Origin: Breoghania sp037026715
GTDB taxonomy: Bacteria; Pseudomonadota; Alphaproteobacteria; Rhizobiales; Stappiaceae
NCBI RefSeq assembly: GCF_037026715.1
Contig: NZ_JBANCG010000001.1
Coordinates: forward strand, 649,975 to 713,974
Direction: 5' to 3'
DNA: 64,000 nucleotides
Shown here: positions 32,928 through 42,877 of the stretch, one piece after another
How positions within the stretch are numbered: the stretch's first letter is position 1
Layout: the number at the start of each line of letters is the position of its first letter
Notes under the pieces: model-generated
The model's input: only the letters and a program-made list of their open reading frames with translations
Told to the model about the DNA's origin: nothing
Databases searched by the model: none
Position numbers and translations under genes: made by a program

Positions 32928-34412
32928 ATGTCGATTTCGCTTCATCGTAGATCATTTCTTCTGGCTGGAGCCGGCGCGGGCGCGCTGGCCATGGCGTCGC
33001 GGCTCGGCATTACACGGGCGCATGCGGCCAATGACGGCCCGTTGCGTGTTCGTCGCAATATTTCGACGATGAAACCGGACGATCCGTATTTTGCCGACTA
33101 CGCCGAGGCGGTGAAAGCCATGCACGAGCTTTCGCAGGAGGAAGACACGCGCAGCTGGCGGCAGCAATCGCTCATCCATATCAACCACTGTCCGCACGGG
33201 AGGCCGGACTTCGCCGCCTGGCACCGGCAATATCTCGTCTATTTCGAGCGTATCTGCGGCGCGCTTATCGGCAAGCCGGAGTTCGCGCTCGGCTATTGGG
33301 ACTGGACGACGAATTCCGGCCGGCTGCCGGGCGCCTTCTTCGCTGCCGGACCGCTCAACGTCACCTTCTGGAACGATCCCTCGGATGCACAGTCGGACAA
33401 TTGGGGGCCTTACGAGGTGACGACGGTGGGCACGCGGAACCTGACGCCGACATTCGGCTTGCAGGATGATCCTGTCCGCGGCGGCGCTTTCACCGCCCAG
33501 ACCATCAGTTCCATTCAGCGCATTCCGGCGTTCTCGCCGTACCAGACGGCGCTGGAGGGAACGCCGCACAATTCCGGGCACGTGGTCACCGGTACACCGA
33601 ACGGCCATATGATCGACGGCATGTCTCCGCTTGATCCGGCTTTCTGGATGCATCACGGCAATGTCGACCGGCTGTGGGCGGAGTGGCAGGCGGCGGGCAA
33701 CACGACGCCGTCCCAGCCCCAGGTCTACAACGACCAGTTCTACGATACGGACGGCAAGCCGGTTGCGAACGTTACGGCTCAGTCGGGCGTCGATTTCCGC
33801 TCGCTCGGCTATACCTACGACACGCTGACCGACATGGCGATGAGGGAGGTGAGCTCGACCTTCCAGTTGCCGGAGGAGAAAAACCAGTCGGCGCTGAGCG
33901 GCATCGCGGCCCCCAGGCTGGAGCCGGATGTGCTCTCCACCGTCTCCGCCGACGAGACCGCACGGCTGAATGTGGCCGTCGATATCCCGGTCGCCGTCCC
34001 CGAACTCGTCTCCGTTCTCTTCCGCAGCCGGACCTACCGGCCGACTTTCGGGTTCGGCGAGAAGCGGCTGGCGGTTGAATCCGGGCGCATCTATGCGCGA
34101 CTTGTGGACGTGGAGCCCAATGCCGCGGCCACGAAACTGCTGACCAATGTTTTCGTCAACTGTCCGTACCTGTCGCCGCAGACGCCCTACAGCGACGCGA
34201 ATTATGCCGGCAGTTTCGCGTTCTTCGGCATGGCGATGCCGCGCACGTTCGTCATCGACATCACCGATCCGATCCGCACGCAGGCCGGGCAGGGGCGCAT
34301 TTCGACCGACAATATCAAGGTCCAGCTCATGCCTGTGGCCTCCACCGGAGCGGAGAAGGACGCGGAAGAGGCGAGTTACAAGGTCGGCAAGATCGAGATC
34401 TTCGCGATCTGA
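32928..34412 (+). CDS. exported tyrosinase (polyphenol oxidase), Tat signal
   Basis: Type-3 copper oxidase that hydroxylates and oxidises phenols. Of 494 residues, 1-37 form a twin-arginine signal (LHRRSFLLAGAGAGALAMAS, cleavage near AHA). CuA histidines are in LIHINHCPHGRPDFAAWHRQ, a Cys between the first two as in enzymes with a Cys-His thioether. CuB is in PHNSGHVV and DPAFWMHHGNVDRLW. A beta-rich C-terminal domain (about 340-494, AGSFAFFG, DNIKVQLMPV) resembles the shielding domain of long tyrosinases, which keeps the proenzyme inactive. ATG 32928 has GGGAGGGG at the right distance. A second exported gene follows. Confidence 0.93.
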   Translation: MSISLHRRSFLLAGAGAGALAMASRLGITRAHAANDGPLRVRRNISTMKPDDPYFADYAEAVKAMHELSQEEDTRSWRQQSLIHINHCPHGRPDFAAWHRQYLVYFERICGALIGKPEFALGYWDWTTNSGRLPGAFFAAGPLNVTFWNDPSDAQSDNWGPYEVTTVGTRNLTPTFGLQDDPVRGGAFTAQTISSIQRIPAFSPYQTALEGTPHNSGHVVTGTPNGHMIDGMSPLDPAFWMHHGNVDRLWAEWQAAGNTTPSQPQVYNDQFYDTDGKPVANVTAQSGVDFRSLGYTYDTLTDMAMREVSSTFQLPEEKNQSALSGIAAPRLEPDVLSTVSADETARLNVAVDIPVAVPELVSVLFRSRTYRPTFGFGEKRLAVESGRIYARLVDVEPNAAATKLLTNVFVNCPYLSPQTPYSDANYAGSFAFFGMAMPRTFVIDITDPIRTQAGQGRISTDNIKVQLMPVASTGAEKDAEEASYKVGKIEIFAI

Positions 34413-34580
34413 GGGGCCGAGGGAAAGCGAGCGGAAACCGGGCGGCGGCCATCTCGCCGTCCGGCCGGATTTCCGGGCACCTTCGTACCCGTGAGCCTCT
34501 TGAATTGTGCCATGGCAAAGCTGATCTCTTGCCTATCGCACTCTCGGATCGCTCTGGAATCACTCTGGGATGAAGCGGAC

Positions 34581-35078
34581 ATGCGTGCCATGGTCTTGGC
34601 GGGACTGCTAGCCTGGGGCGTGGCCGGATCGGCGGCCGCGTGCGGGGCAAGTGCGCAAACACCTTCCCCAACGTCAGAGGCGCAGGGCCAGCCGCCGATG
34701 ACGGCGGGCGAAAAGATGGATGCGAAAATCACCGTTTCGGTTCCCGCGGAGGCTGAGCGGAGCGCGGGGCCGTTGCTTCTTGAATTGACATTGAAGCCGG
34801 TGTCGCTCGCTCCGGGCGAGCCGTTCCTCGTGGGTATCGATCTCTACCATGAGGGCGATGACGGGTCGAAGCGGGAAACGGCGCCGCTTGGCACGGTCGC
34901 GTTTTTCCCGCCGCCGCAGGTCGGTCGCGAACAATCCTTTATCGTTGCGCTTCCGAAGGCCAGCCTTGCCGGGCTTGTGGGTCCGGTGCCCTTCCGCGTC
35001 TTCCTCATTCCGGCAAGCGCGGGGCAATCTCTGGGTGCGACCAGGGTCGAGGTCGTCGGAGCCCGGTTCTCATCCTGA
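34581..35078 (+). CDS. exported tyrosinase-companion protein
   Basis: Unrecognised exported protein of 165 residues, 168 bases after the tyrosinase gene. A signal peptide (MRAMVLAGLLAWGVAGSAAA) is followed by a low-complexity segment and a beta-rich domain: AKITVSVPAEAERSAGPLLL, PGEPFLVGIDLYHEGDDG, LGTVAFFPPPQVGREQSFIV, ATRVEVVGARF. The order and phrases echo the C-terminal domain of the tyrosinase (VNCPYLSP..., AGSFAFFG, RTFVIDI, KIEIFAI). It may therefore be a free-standing copy of that domain acting as a copper chaperone or inhibitor (inference). The start is not certain; ATG 34590 is also possible. Confidence 0.6.
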   Translation: MRAMVLAGLLAWGVAGSAAACGASAQTPSPTSEAQGQPPMTAGEKMDAKITVSVPAEAERSAGPLLLELTLKPVSLAPGEPFLVGIDLYHEGDDGSKRETAPLGTVAFFPPPQVGREQSFIVALPKASLAGLVGPVPFRVFLIPASAGQSLGATRVEVVGARFSS

Positions 35079-35113
35079 CGGCGCCCCGCGCCAACTCCGA
35101 TGAACCCTTCGGT

Positions 35114-36424
35114 TCATGTCGCCCTTTTCCACACCAGCCCCAGCTCCACCGCGTCCTTGCCGAATTTCTCCCTGAGGCTGTCCACGGCGTGCTCGGCCTT
35201 GGCTGCGCGGGTGGCGGCCTCGTCGACGAGGTCGGCGGGGTCGGCGAAGGCGGCGTCGCAGAGGTCCGCGACGCCGATGCCGAGAAGGCGGAAACGGCGG
35301 CCGTCGGTTTCGCCCGCCAGAAGATCGCGGCCCATGCGGAAGATGCGGTCGGCGAGCTGGGTCGGGTCGGCAAGCTGGCGCGAACGGGTGTGGGTGCGGA
35401 AATCCGGCGTCTTCAGCTTCAGCGTCACCGTGCGTCCGGCAATGCCCGCCTTCTTCAGCCGGAACGAGACCTTTTCGGAAAGTCGCCGCAGGATCTTCAC
35501 AAGTTCCGAAGGGTCCGAGATATCCGTGTTGAAGGTGGTTTCGGCCGAAACGCTCTTGGCCTCGCTGTCCGGGTTCACCTTGCGCGCGTCGTGGCCGCGG
35601 GCAAGCCGGGCAAGGCGCAGGCCCATGGCGCCGTAGCGCCGGGCGAGATCCGTCTCATCCGCCGTCTGAAGCTGCGCGATCGTGCGGATGCCGTCGGCGG
35701 CGAGCTTCGCCTCCAGCGCCTTGCCCACGCCCCAGATGCGCGAAACCGGCAGGCCGGCCAGCAGCGACACGGTTTCGGCCCGGCCGATGACGGAAAAGCC
35801 GCGCGGCTTGTCCATGTCGGAGGCGAGCTTGGCGAGGAACTTGTTGTGCGACAGCCCGACGGAGACGGTGATGCCGACCTCGCGCTCGACGCGCGCGGCA
35901 AAGCGGGCCAGCGTTTCGGCAGGTGCGGCGTGGTGCAGGCGCTCGGTGCCGGTGAGATCGAGGAAGGCCTCGTCGATGGAAAGCGGCTCCACCAGGGGCG
36001 TGAGGTCGCGCATCATGGTGCGGATCTCGCGGCCCACCCGGCCGTATTTCTCCATGTTCGGCGGCATCACCACCGCATCCGGGCACGCCTCAAGCGCCTT
36101 GAACATCGGCATGGCCGAATGCACGCCGGAAATGCGGGCGATGTAGCAGGCGGTGGAGACGACGCCGCGCGTGCCGCCGCCGATGATCAGCGGCTTGTCG
36201 GCAAGCGAAGGGTCGTCGCGCTTCTCGATGGAGGCGTAGAAGGCGTCGCAATCGATGTGGGCGATGGCGAGTTCGCCCAGTTCCGCATGCGCGACGATGC
36301 GCGGGCTGCCGCAGGACGGGCAGCGCGGCGCTCGCGCGCGCAAACTCCCCGGCGCCAGAGGCGTCAGGCAGTCGCGGCAAAGCGCCTTGAGCGTCCGGCC
36401 CGGCGGTGGGGCGCCTGGTTGCAT
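35114..36424 (-). CDS. dinB: DNA polymerase IV (Y family) with N-terminal zinc finger
   Basis: Translesion polymerase. The 436 residues start with a Cys4 finger (CRDCLTPL... CPSCGSPR) typical of the Hyphomicrobiales form. The palm follows: AHIDCDAFYASIEKRDDPSL with the first metal aspartates, STACYIARISGVHSAMP, and SIDEAFLDLTG with catalytic Asp-Glu. Then come the helix-hairpin-helix (SRIWGVGKALEAKL) and little-finger domains. The frame is open upstream of ATG 36424 but without matching sequence. It converges with the tyrosinase pair. Confidence 0.95.
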   Translation of the reverse strand: MQPGAPPPGRTLKALCRDCLTPLAPGSLRARAPRCPSCGSPRIVAHAELGELAIAHIDCDAFYASIEKRDDPSLADKPLIIGGGTRGVVSTACYIARISGVHSAMPMFKALEACPDAVVMPPNMEKYGRVGREIRTMMRDLTPLVEPLSIDEAFLDLTGTERLHHAAPAETLARFAARVEREVGITVSVGLSHNKFLAKLASDMDKPRGFSVIGRAETVSLLAGLPVSRIWGVGKALEAKLAADGIRTIAQLQTADETDLARRYGAMGLRLARLARGHDARKVNPDSEAKSVSAETTFNTDISDPSELVKILRRLSEKVSFRLKKAGIAGRTVTLKLKTPDFRTHTRSRQLADPTQLADRIFRMGRDLLAGETDGRRFRLLGIGVADLCDAAFADPADLVDEAATRAAKAEHAVDSLREKFGKDAVELGLVWKRAT

Positions 36425-36543
36425 GCGAGAATGATCCGTGGTGTGCGACAGGGGACAAGTATAGCGCAAGGGCAGGGCAGAGGCACGCGGCAGGCACGAC
36501 GGCATTCGGCGTGATCGCCTCTGCCTGGGGAGAAAAAGCCGTC

Positions 36544-36918
36544 TCAGACGATGTCGGCGAGCGTCTTGCCGTCGAAGACCGCCAGGAAGGCAGTGAGCCC
36601 CTGATCGAACAGCCGCGTCAGCTTGCAGTGGCGCATGGGGCAGCCCTCGCAATCGAGCAGGATCAGGTTCTCCTGCCGGCGGATCAGCTGGCCGAGATCG
36701 ATCTCAGCCGGCGGGCGGGCCAGCCGCCATCCGCCGTTCTTGCCCGGAACCGCCGTCGCCAGCCCGGCGGCGGAGAGGCTCTGCGCCACCTTCTTCAGAT
36801 GCTGCGCCGAGATGCCGTAGACGCGCGCGACCTCGGCAATTGTCACGAGCCGATCCGGCTCCTGCGCCAGACACATCAGAAACCGCAGGGAAAAGTCGGT
36901 GAACTGGGTGATTTTCAT
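36544..36918 (-). CDS. nsrR: Rrf2-family iron-sulfur repressor (NsrR-like)
   Basis: Winged-helix repressor of 124 residues. N-terminal MKITQFTDFSLRFLMCLAQE and the recognition helix YGISAQHLKKVAQSL are Rrf2-typical. Cys90, Cys93 and Cys98 in LLDCEGCPMRHCKL would bind an Fe-S cluster, with tighter spacing than in the best-known NsrR proteins. It is divergent from hcp, a standard NsrR target under nitric-oxide stress, and a palindromic operator lies between them. I use nsrR with reserve; it could be another NO- or redox-sensing Rrf2 member. Confidence 0.8.
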   Translation of the reverse strand: MKITQFTDFSLRFLMCLAQEPDRLVTIAEVARVYGISAQHLKKVAQSLSAAGLATAVPGKNGGWRLARPPAEIDLGQLIRRQENLILLDCEGCPMRHCKLTRLFDQGLTAFLAVFDGKTLADIV

Positions 36919-37062
36919 CGCTCGACGGAGGTCTCCGCACCCTTTTGGCCGGCCCGGCGCGCCGGTGCCTGACGATCATAGTAACGCGGATTCGCTTCGC
37001 CCATGTTCCAATCCGTCGCGTTGACAGATCCCGCCATACGGCTCACGGTCCGCGCATCAATA

Positions 37063-37081
37063 GGGGTATATGAAATACTCC
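37063..37081. promoter_or_regulatory. putative Rrf2/NsrR operator
   Basis: GGGGTATAT-G-AAATACTCC: two nine-base arms around a single centre base, seven of nine positions symmetric. It lies in the divergent region between the Rrf2 gene and hcp, 108 bases before hcp. The ATAT/AAATA core resembles known NsrR sites. Confidence 0.55.
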
Positions 37082-37188
37082 TTTTGGTCATCTCGTACCG
37101 CTCTCTTGTCAACCTGTCCCTGTCCGGGGCGGGAACGGGCGAGGCATGCCCGCTTGCGAGCGTTTGGAACTAGAAATGGGGATCCAGG

Positions 37189-38769
37189 ATGTTCTGTTAT
37201 CAATGCGAACAAACGACCGCCGGCGTCGGCTGCACCGATATCGGCGCCTGCGGCAAGGACGCGGATGTCTCCGACCTGCAGGACCTGCTGATCGACGCGG
37301 CGGAGCGGCTGGCCCGCTCGCTGTCGGCGCGTCCGGCGGATGAGCGGCCGGAAGGGGCTTCGGCGCTTCTGGAAGATGCGCTGTTCACGACGGTGACCAA
37401 CGTTAATTTCGATGCCGATCGGGTCGAGGAGCTGATCGTTGCGGTCGATACCATGACCGATCCTGACAATCCCGAAGCCAGTGGCGCCACCCGCGACGGG
37501 CGGCTGGACAACGCCTTCAAGGTCGGCATCGCGGCGCGGCGTGCGCGCTTTGGCGAAACGGTGGCCGGCCTGCAGGACCTGCTGCTGTTCGGCCTGAAGG
37601 GCATGGCCGCCTACGCCCACCACGCTCGCCGCCTCGGCCGCACCGATCCGACCGTCGACGCCTTCATGATCGAGGCCCTGACGAAGCTTGGCGAGGGGCT
37701 GGACGATGCGGACCAGCTGACTGCGCTCAATCTCGCCTGCGGCGAGGCCACCGTCGCGGTGCTCGCGCTGCTCGATGGCGCCAATACCGGCAGCTACGGC
37801 CACCCGGTGCCCACCCCGGTGCGCATGGGCCATGTGCCAGGCAAGGCGATACTTGTTTCCGGTCATGATCTCAAGGATCTGAAGGCGCTTTTGGAGCAGA
37901 CCGAGGGCACGGGCATCAACGTCTACACCCATGGCGAGATGTTGCCCGCGCACGGCTATCCGGAGCTGAAGAAGCACGCCCATTTCGTCGGCCACTATGG
38001 CGGGGCGTGGATGCGCCAGCGCAGCGAATTCGACAGTTTCCCCGGTCCGATCCTGATGACCACCAATTGCATCCAGCGGCCGGCGCCCTCCTACGCGAAC
38101 CGCATCTTCACCTGCGGGCTGGTGGCGTTTCCCTCCGTGCAGCACATCGCGGGCGACGATTTCTCCGCACTGATCGAGGCGGCGAAGGCGGCGCCGGGCT
38201 TCACTGACGAGACAAATGCCGGCGATCATCTGGTGGGTTTCGGCCACAACACGGTGCTGTCGGTGGCCGACACGGTGATCGATGCGGTCAAGAGTGGCGA
38301 CTTGAAGAAGTTCGTGCTGATCGGCGGCTGCGATGGCATGAAGTTCGATCGCAGCTACTACACCGATCTCGCCACCTCGCTGCCCAAGGACTGGGCAATC
38401 CTGACGCTGGGCTGCGGCAAGTACCGCGTCATCGGCCACGACTACGGCAAGATCGGCGATCTGCCGCGCCTGCTCGACATGGGTCAGTGCAACGACGCCT
38501 TCTCCGCGGTCAAGGTGGCGCAGGCGCTGGCCGATGCATTCGAGTGCGGCATCAACGACCTGCCGCTGCATCTGGTGCTGTCGTGGTACGAGCAGAAGGC
38601 GGTCTGCATCCTTCTCGCGCTGCTGCATCTGGGCGTGAAGAACATCCGCATCGGGCCGAGCCTGCCCGCCTTCATCTCGCCCGCGGTGCTCAAGGTGCTG
38701 GTGGAGACGTTCAACATCATGCCCATCGACACGGTGGAGAACGACCTGAAGGCGATGCAGGCGGCGTGA
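37189..38769 (+). CDS. hcp: hybrid-cluster protein (hydroxylamine reductase)
   Basis: Cytoplasmic iron-sulfur-oxygen protein that reduces hydroxylamine in vitro and handles NO in cells. The 526 residues begin MFCYQCEQTTAGVGCTDIGA: Cys3, Cys6, Cys15 and Cys21 have the 2-8-5 spacing of class I enzymes with a [4Fe-4S] cluster. Hybrid-cluster ligands follow, among them THGEMLPAHGY, MTTNCIQRP, NRIFTCGLV, LTLGCGKYR and the Glu of SWYEQKAV. The hcr reductase gene is not adjacent. Expression is probably under the divergent Rrf2 regulator. Confidence 0.96.
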   Translation: MFCYQCEQTTAGVGCTDIGACGKDADVSDLQDLLIDAAERLARSLSARPADERPEGASALLEDALFTTVTNVNFDADRVEELIVAVDTMTDPDNPEASGATRDGRLDNAFKVGIAARRARFGETVAGLQDLLLFGLKGMAAYAHHARRLGRTDPTVDAFMIEALTKLGEGLDDADQLTALNLACGEATVAVLALLDGANTGSYGHPVPTPVRMGHVPGKAILVSGHDLKDLKALLEQTEGTGINVYTHGEMLPAHGYPELKKHAHFVGHYGGAWMRQRSEFDSFPGPILMTTNCIQRPAPSYANRIFTCGLVAFPSVQHIAGDDFSALIEAAKAAPGFTDETNAGDHLVGFGHNTVLSVADTVIDAVKSGDLKKFVLIGGCDGMKFDRSYYTDLATSLPKDWAILTLGCGKYRVIGHDYGKIGDLPRLLDMGQCNDAFSAVKVAQALADAFECGINDLPLHLVLSWYEQKAVCILLALLHLGVKNIRIGPSLPAFISPAVLKVLVETFNIMPIDTVENDLKAMQAA

Positions 38770-38882
38770 GCCATCCGGCATGCGCCGAGGATGGGAGAGC
38801 GGTCGTGCGGCCGCTTTCCCTATTTTCAGGCCGCCACAGGGGGGCGGCCGGGTGAAAACGGATGGCAGGGCTTTCGGCGAGT

Positions 38883-38985
38883 GGCCCATCCTTCGAGACG
38901 GCTTTGTCAAGCCTCCTCAGGATGACGTTGAATTTGTTGCTTATTTCGAATGAACCATCAACACGGACAACGTCATCCCGAGGGC
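38883..38985. repeat. CCTTCGAGACG hairpin and partial inverted mate
   Basis: CATCCTTCGAGACGGCTTTG with CCTCCTCAGGATGACGTTG forms the first hairpin. About 40 bases on, CAACGTCATCCCGAG begins the inverted mate, cut off by the REP-pair copy at 38983. Confidence 0.75.
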
Positions 38986-39195
38986 CTGGCCCAGAGATTA
39001 CGGTTGGTTCTTCGCTCCGAATTCTTCCTCATGCCCCTCCGCCGTCATTGCCCGGCTCTGTCCGGGCAATCCATCGCCGGTTGCAGCATGTGCGGAGCGT
39101 GCTGGATTACCCGGACATCGTCGGGTGATGACGATGGAGGGGCATGAGGGGGACATCAAGGGGGCCACGCACCGAAAATCCTGCGATCCGTTCTG
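38983..39195. repeat. REP-pair (MITE-like) element, copy 6, core inverted
   Basis: Left end GGCCTGGCCCAGAGATTACG, then GTCATTGCCCGGCTCTGTCC first and ATTACCCGG...TCGGGTGATGAC second. The two hairpins are thus in the opposite order to the other copies. The right end is degraded. With the hairpin family before it, the element fills the 38770-39208 gap. Confidence 0.8.
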
Positions 39196-39208
39196 CCCGT
39201 GAACCGTT

Positions 39209-39868
39209 CTAGATCACCGTCTCGATGAAGCCGCGCGTCGCTGTCCAGTCGTTGCTGGTGAAAGCCGCGCCCTCGACGGGGTCGGCGAGGGCGAAGAAGC
39301 GCGGATCGGCGATGAACTGGATGATGTGCGCGCGCTCCACCGCCGCGTGCACGGAGGTCAGATTGGAGGGGCTGTCGTCGAGGAAGACCAGTGGCGCCTC
39401 CACCCGCGCCGTCAGGGCGGAGACGGCGGGGCCCTTCGGTCCCTCGTTGACGACCACGGGGTAGGGAATGCCGTAGCGCGCCAGAACCTCCTCGCGCTGG
39501 GACTGGAAGCGGGCGGGCATGTTGGTCAGCAGGACGACCTGGGCGCGCTCCGCCAGCCGGTTCAGCGCGTCCGCTGCCCCCGGCACCGGCGACTGCCGCT
39601 GTCCGTGAGCCTCGAAAAAGCCGTAGAGCAGGGCGCGTACCTCATCCATGGAGGCGAGTTCGCCGGTCTCGATGTGGCGGATGTTGCCTGTGAGCCGGTA
39701 GCGGTGATCGATGAATTCCATTCCCGCCTCGTTCATCAGCCCTTCCAGCGGCGCGATGAACTGCAGCACGACTTCATCGACGTCGCAGACGATGAGGGGG
39801 CGGTTACCGAGCGACAGCGCGTCTATCTGGGCGAATGCGGGGTTTACTCCGTTCCGGGCTTCAGACAT
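39209..39868 (-). CDS. HAD-superfamily hydrolase-like protein
   Basis: A 219-residue protein with HAD-fold landmarks: IVCDVDEVVLQF as motif I (DxDEV rather than DxDGT), VVLLTNMPARF as motif II (Thr), and VFLDDSPSNL as motif IV. The cap lies between about residues 35 and 105. Phosphatase activity is likely but the substrate is unknown. Its ATG overlaps the end of the DUF3572 gene by eight bases, so the two are coupled. Confidence 0.82.
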   Translation of the reverse strand: MSEARNGVNPAFAQIDALSLGNRPLIVCDVDEVVLQFIAPLEGLMNEAGMEFIDHRYRLTGNIRHIETGELASMDEVRALLYGFFEAHGQRQSPVPGAADALNRLAERAQVVLLTNMPARFQSQREEVLARYGIPYPVVVNEGPKGPAVSALTARVEAPLVFLDDSPSNLTSVHAAVERAHIIQFIADPRFFALADPVEGAAFTSNDWTATRGFIETVI

Positions 39869-40163
39869 CGTCGTCGATCGATCCCACGAGGCGGAAATGG
39901 GCGACGGCGACCATGGTCGGCCGGATTCGCGCGTTTTCGGTAAAGGCCAGCAGAAGCGGTTCGTCGCTCATGAGAAATTCCAGAACGCCCGCGAGGAACC
40001 CGGGCTCGGAGGCCGCGTCGCGCAGCGTCTCCGGCCCGAGGCCCGAAACGGCGAGGAAGCGGCCCAGATGATCCGGTTCGCGGGCGATGAAACTCAGCGC
40101 CTCGACGGCGATTCCCTCCGCTTCCTGAGGCGTCAAAGCATTGTCTCGTCCTGTTCCCACCAC
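39861..40163 (-). CDS. DUF3572 family protein
   Basis: About 100 residues, family of unknown function found in Hyphomicrobiales next to divK. Core: ALTPQEAEGIAVEALSFIAR, LGRFLAVSGLGPETLRDAAS, PGFLAGVLEFLMSDEPLLLAF. There is no signal or membrane span; it is mainly helical. GTG 40163 (or the next codon, also GTG) follows AGAAAGG and fits the family length; the longer upstream frame is not coding. Divergent from divK. Confidence 0.8.
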   Translation of the reverse strand: MVGTGRDNALTPQEAEGIAVEALSFIAREPDHLGRFLAVSGLGPETLRDAASEPGFLAGVLEFLMSDEPLLLAFTENARIRPTMVAVAHFRLVGSIDDDV

Positions 40164-40296
40164 CTGTTTGCCTTTCTGAAACGAATCCCGGTTAGTCTTT
40201 TCACCAATATCCGGGGGACGGGATGCTGATCGGGCGGAGCGGGGGAGCCGCCCGCGTGCCGTCAGCCGTCCTCGCCCCGCCAGTAGAGGCGCCCTG

Positions 40297-40668
40297 ATGG
40301 CTAAAACCGTGCTCATCGTGGAAGACAACGAGCTCAACATGAAGCTCTTCCACGACCTGCTCGAAGCGCATGGCTATGCAACGCTGCAGACCCGCAACGG
40401 TCTGGAAGCGCTCGATCTGGCGCGCGCCCACCGCCCCGACCTGATTCTGATGGACATCCAGCTGCCCGAGGTTTCGGGGCTGGAAGTCACGAAATGGATC
40501 AAGGAAGACGACGATCTCAAGACCATTCCGGTTATCGCCGTCACCGCCTTCGCGATGAAGGGGGACGAGGAGCGAATCCGCCAGGGCGGCTGCGAAGCCT
40601 ACATCTCCAAACCGATCTCCGTCGCGAAATTTCTGGAAACCGTCCGTTCCTATCTCGGGGAAGCCTGA
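40297..40668 (+). CDS. divK: cell-cycle response regulator DivK
   Basis: Single-domain receiver (123 residues) that relays phosphate between PleC/DivJ-type kinases and CckA control in alphaproteobacteria. Asp9-Asp10-type acid pair in LIVEDNELN, phospho-acceptor Asp53 in LILMDIQLPEVSG, Thr in AVTAFAMKGDEERI and Lys in YISKPISV. Twenty-one bases separate it from pleD, its classical partner. Confidence 0.96.
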   Translation: MAKTVLIVEDNELNMKLFHDLLEAHGYATLQTRNGLEALDLARAHRPDLILMDIQLPEVSGLEVTKWIKEDDDLKTIPVIAVTAFAMKGDEERIRQGGCEAYISKPISVAKFLETVRSYLGEA

Positions 40669-40689
40669 CGCGGGAGCCCACGTGAGCCG

Positions 40690-42063
<1,374 letters not shown>

Positions 42064-42067
42064 CCCT

Positions 42068-42232
42068 TCATGCCCTTCCGTCGTCATCACCCGGCTCCGT
42101 CCGGGTGATCCAGCGCTCACCCGATTTGGCGCCACCCGCAATGGATTGCCTGGACGAAGCCGGGCAATGACGGCGTGAGGTGTGAGGGAAAAAACCGGAA
42201 GCACGCAATCCGATACCATTTCGAGGCCGCGC
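42068..42232. repeat. REP-pair element, copy 7
   Basis: Hairpins CATCACCCGGCTCCGTCCGG and ATTGCCTGGACGAAGCCGGG, then tail GGGAAAAAACCGGAAGCACG and end GATACCATTTCGAGG. The left MITE-like end is missing; the core abuts the pleD stop. Confidence 0.82.
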
Positions 42233-42235
42233 CTC

Positions 42236-42325
42236 GCATCCCCCTCTCCCTTGAGGGGAGGTGCAGGGGGGGTAGAGCGGCTTGCTACAAACCTGCCATC
42301 GTACCCGAATGGCTCTGTCGAGCGC
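42236..42325. repeat. GAGGGGAGG family repeat, truncated copy 3
   Basis: CCCCTCTCCCTTGAGGGGAG followed by GTAGAGCGGCTTGCTACAAA corresponds to the left half of the copies at 1265 and 1623. The right hairpin is lost. As at 1436-1623, it sits directly beside a REP-pair element. Confidence 0.7.
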
Positions 42326-42549
42326 CGCCAAAACCCAAGCGGGAATTTAAGGTTAACGATTTACTAAAATTGAAACTACCGTGGTCCGAATCGAGAACAA
42401 AGCGTTGAATATTCCGCCGCGTCGGATAGTGTGAGCGCCGGAATTCGAGCCACGCAGCCGGCCCGCAGGGGCCGTTTTCGGGGGAGATCGCCGCCCGGGT
42501 TCGTTCGGGCAGGGTCCCGCCCGGGCTCGACAGACGCCCTACGGAGTGC

Positions 42550-42660
42550 TCAGGTCCGCCGCATCTCCTGGGTCCGTGGGGTCAGGCCGGCCGGGAAGTG
42601 GGTCAGAGTGGCCTCCTCGTAACGCCCGCTTCCCGCCGGTCACCTCTATATTTCCCATCC
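42550..42660. ncRNA. candidate structured small RNA with CCTCCT loop
   Basis: In a gap without genes, GGGAAGTGGG (42593-42602) pairs perfectly (one G-U) with CCCGCTTCCC (42625-42634). The stem extends by seven more pairs past one bulge, using 42585-42592 and 42635-42641. The 22-base loop on the plus strand contains GGCCTCCTCG, an anti-Shine-Dalgarno-like sequence as found in loops of alphaproteobacterial trans-acting sRNAs. Strand, ends and expression are unknown, and no clear promoter is seen. Confidence 0.3.
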
Positions 42661-42823
42661 ACGCACCGATCCCGCACCATCGAAGGATGGCAGGATTCTG
42701 CGCCATGCGCAGGTCGGTGCGCGGCGGGCATCCACAGCAAACATGTCGCAGGGGCAGGCGGGGGCGTTGCCGCGTGTCGGGGTGGGCGCGTTGCGCCGCG
42801 ATCGTGCGACATTCATCCGGACA

Positions 42824-42855
42824 ATAAAAAAGCGCGGCCGGGGCCGCGCTCTTTG
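42824..42855 (-). terminator. rho-independent terminator of rpmG
   Basis: On the minus strand AGCGCGGCC pairs with GGCCGCGCT around CC, followed by TTTTTTATT. It lies about 25 bases after the rpmG stop. The opposite strand has only a short T run. Confidence 0.88.
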
Positions 42856-42877
42856 AAGACAAGCCGGGAGGCAAGAC

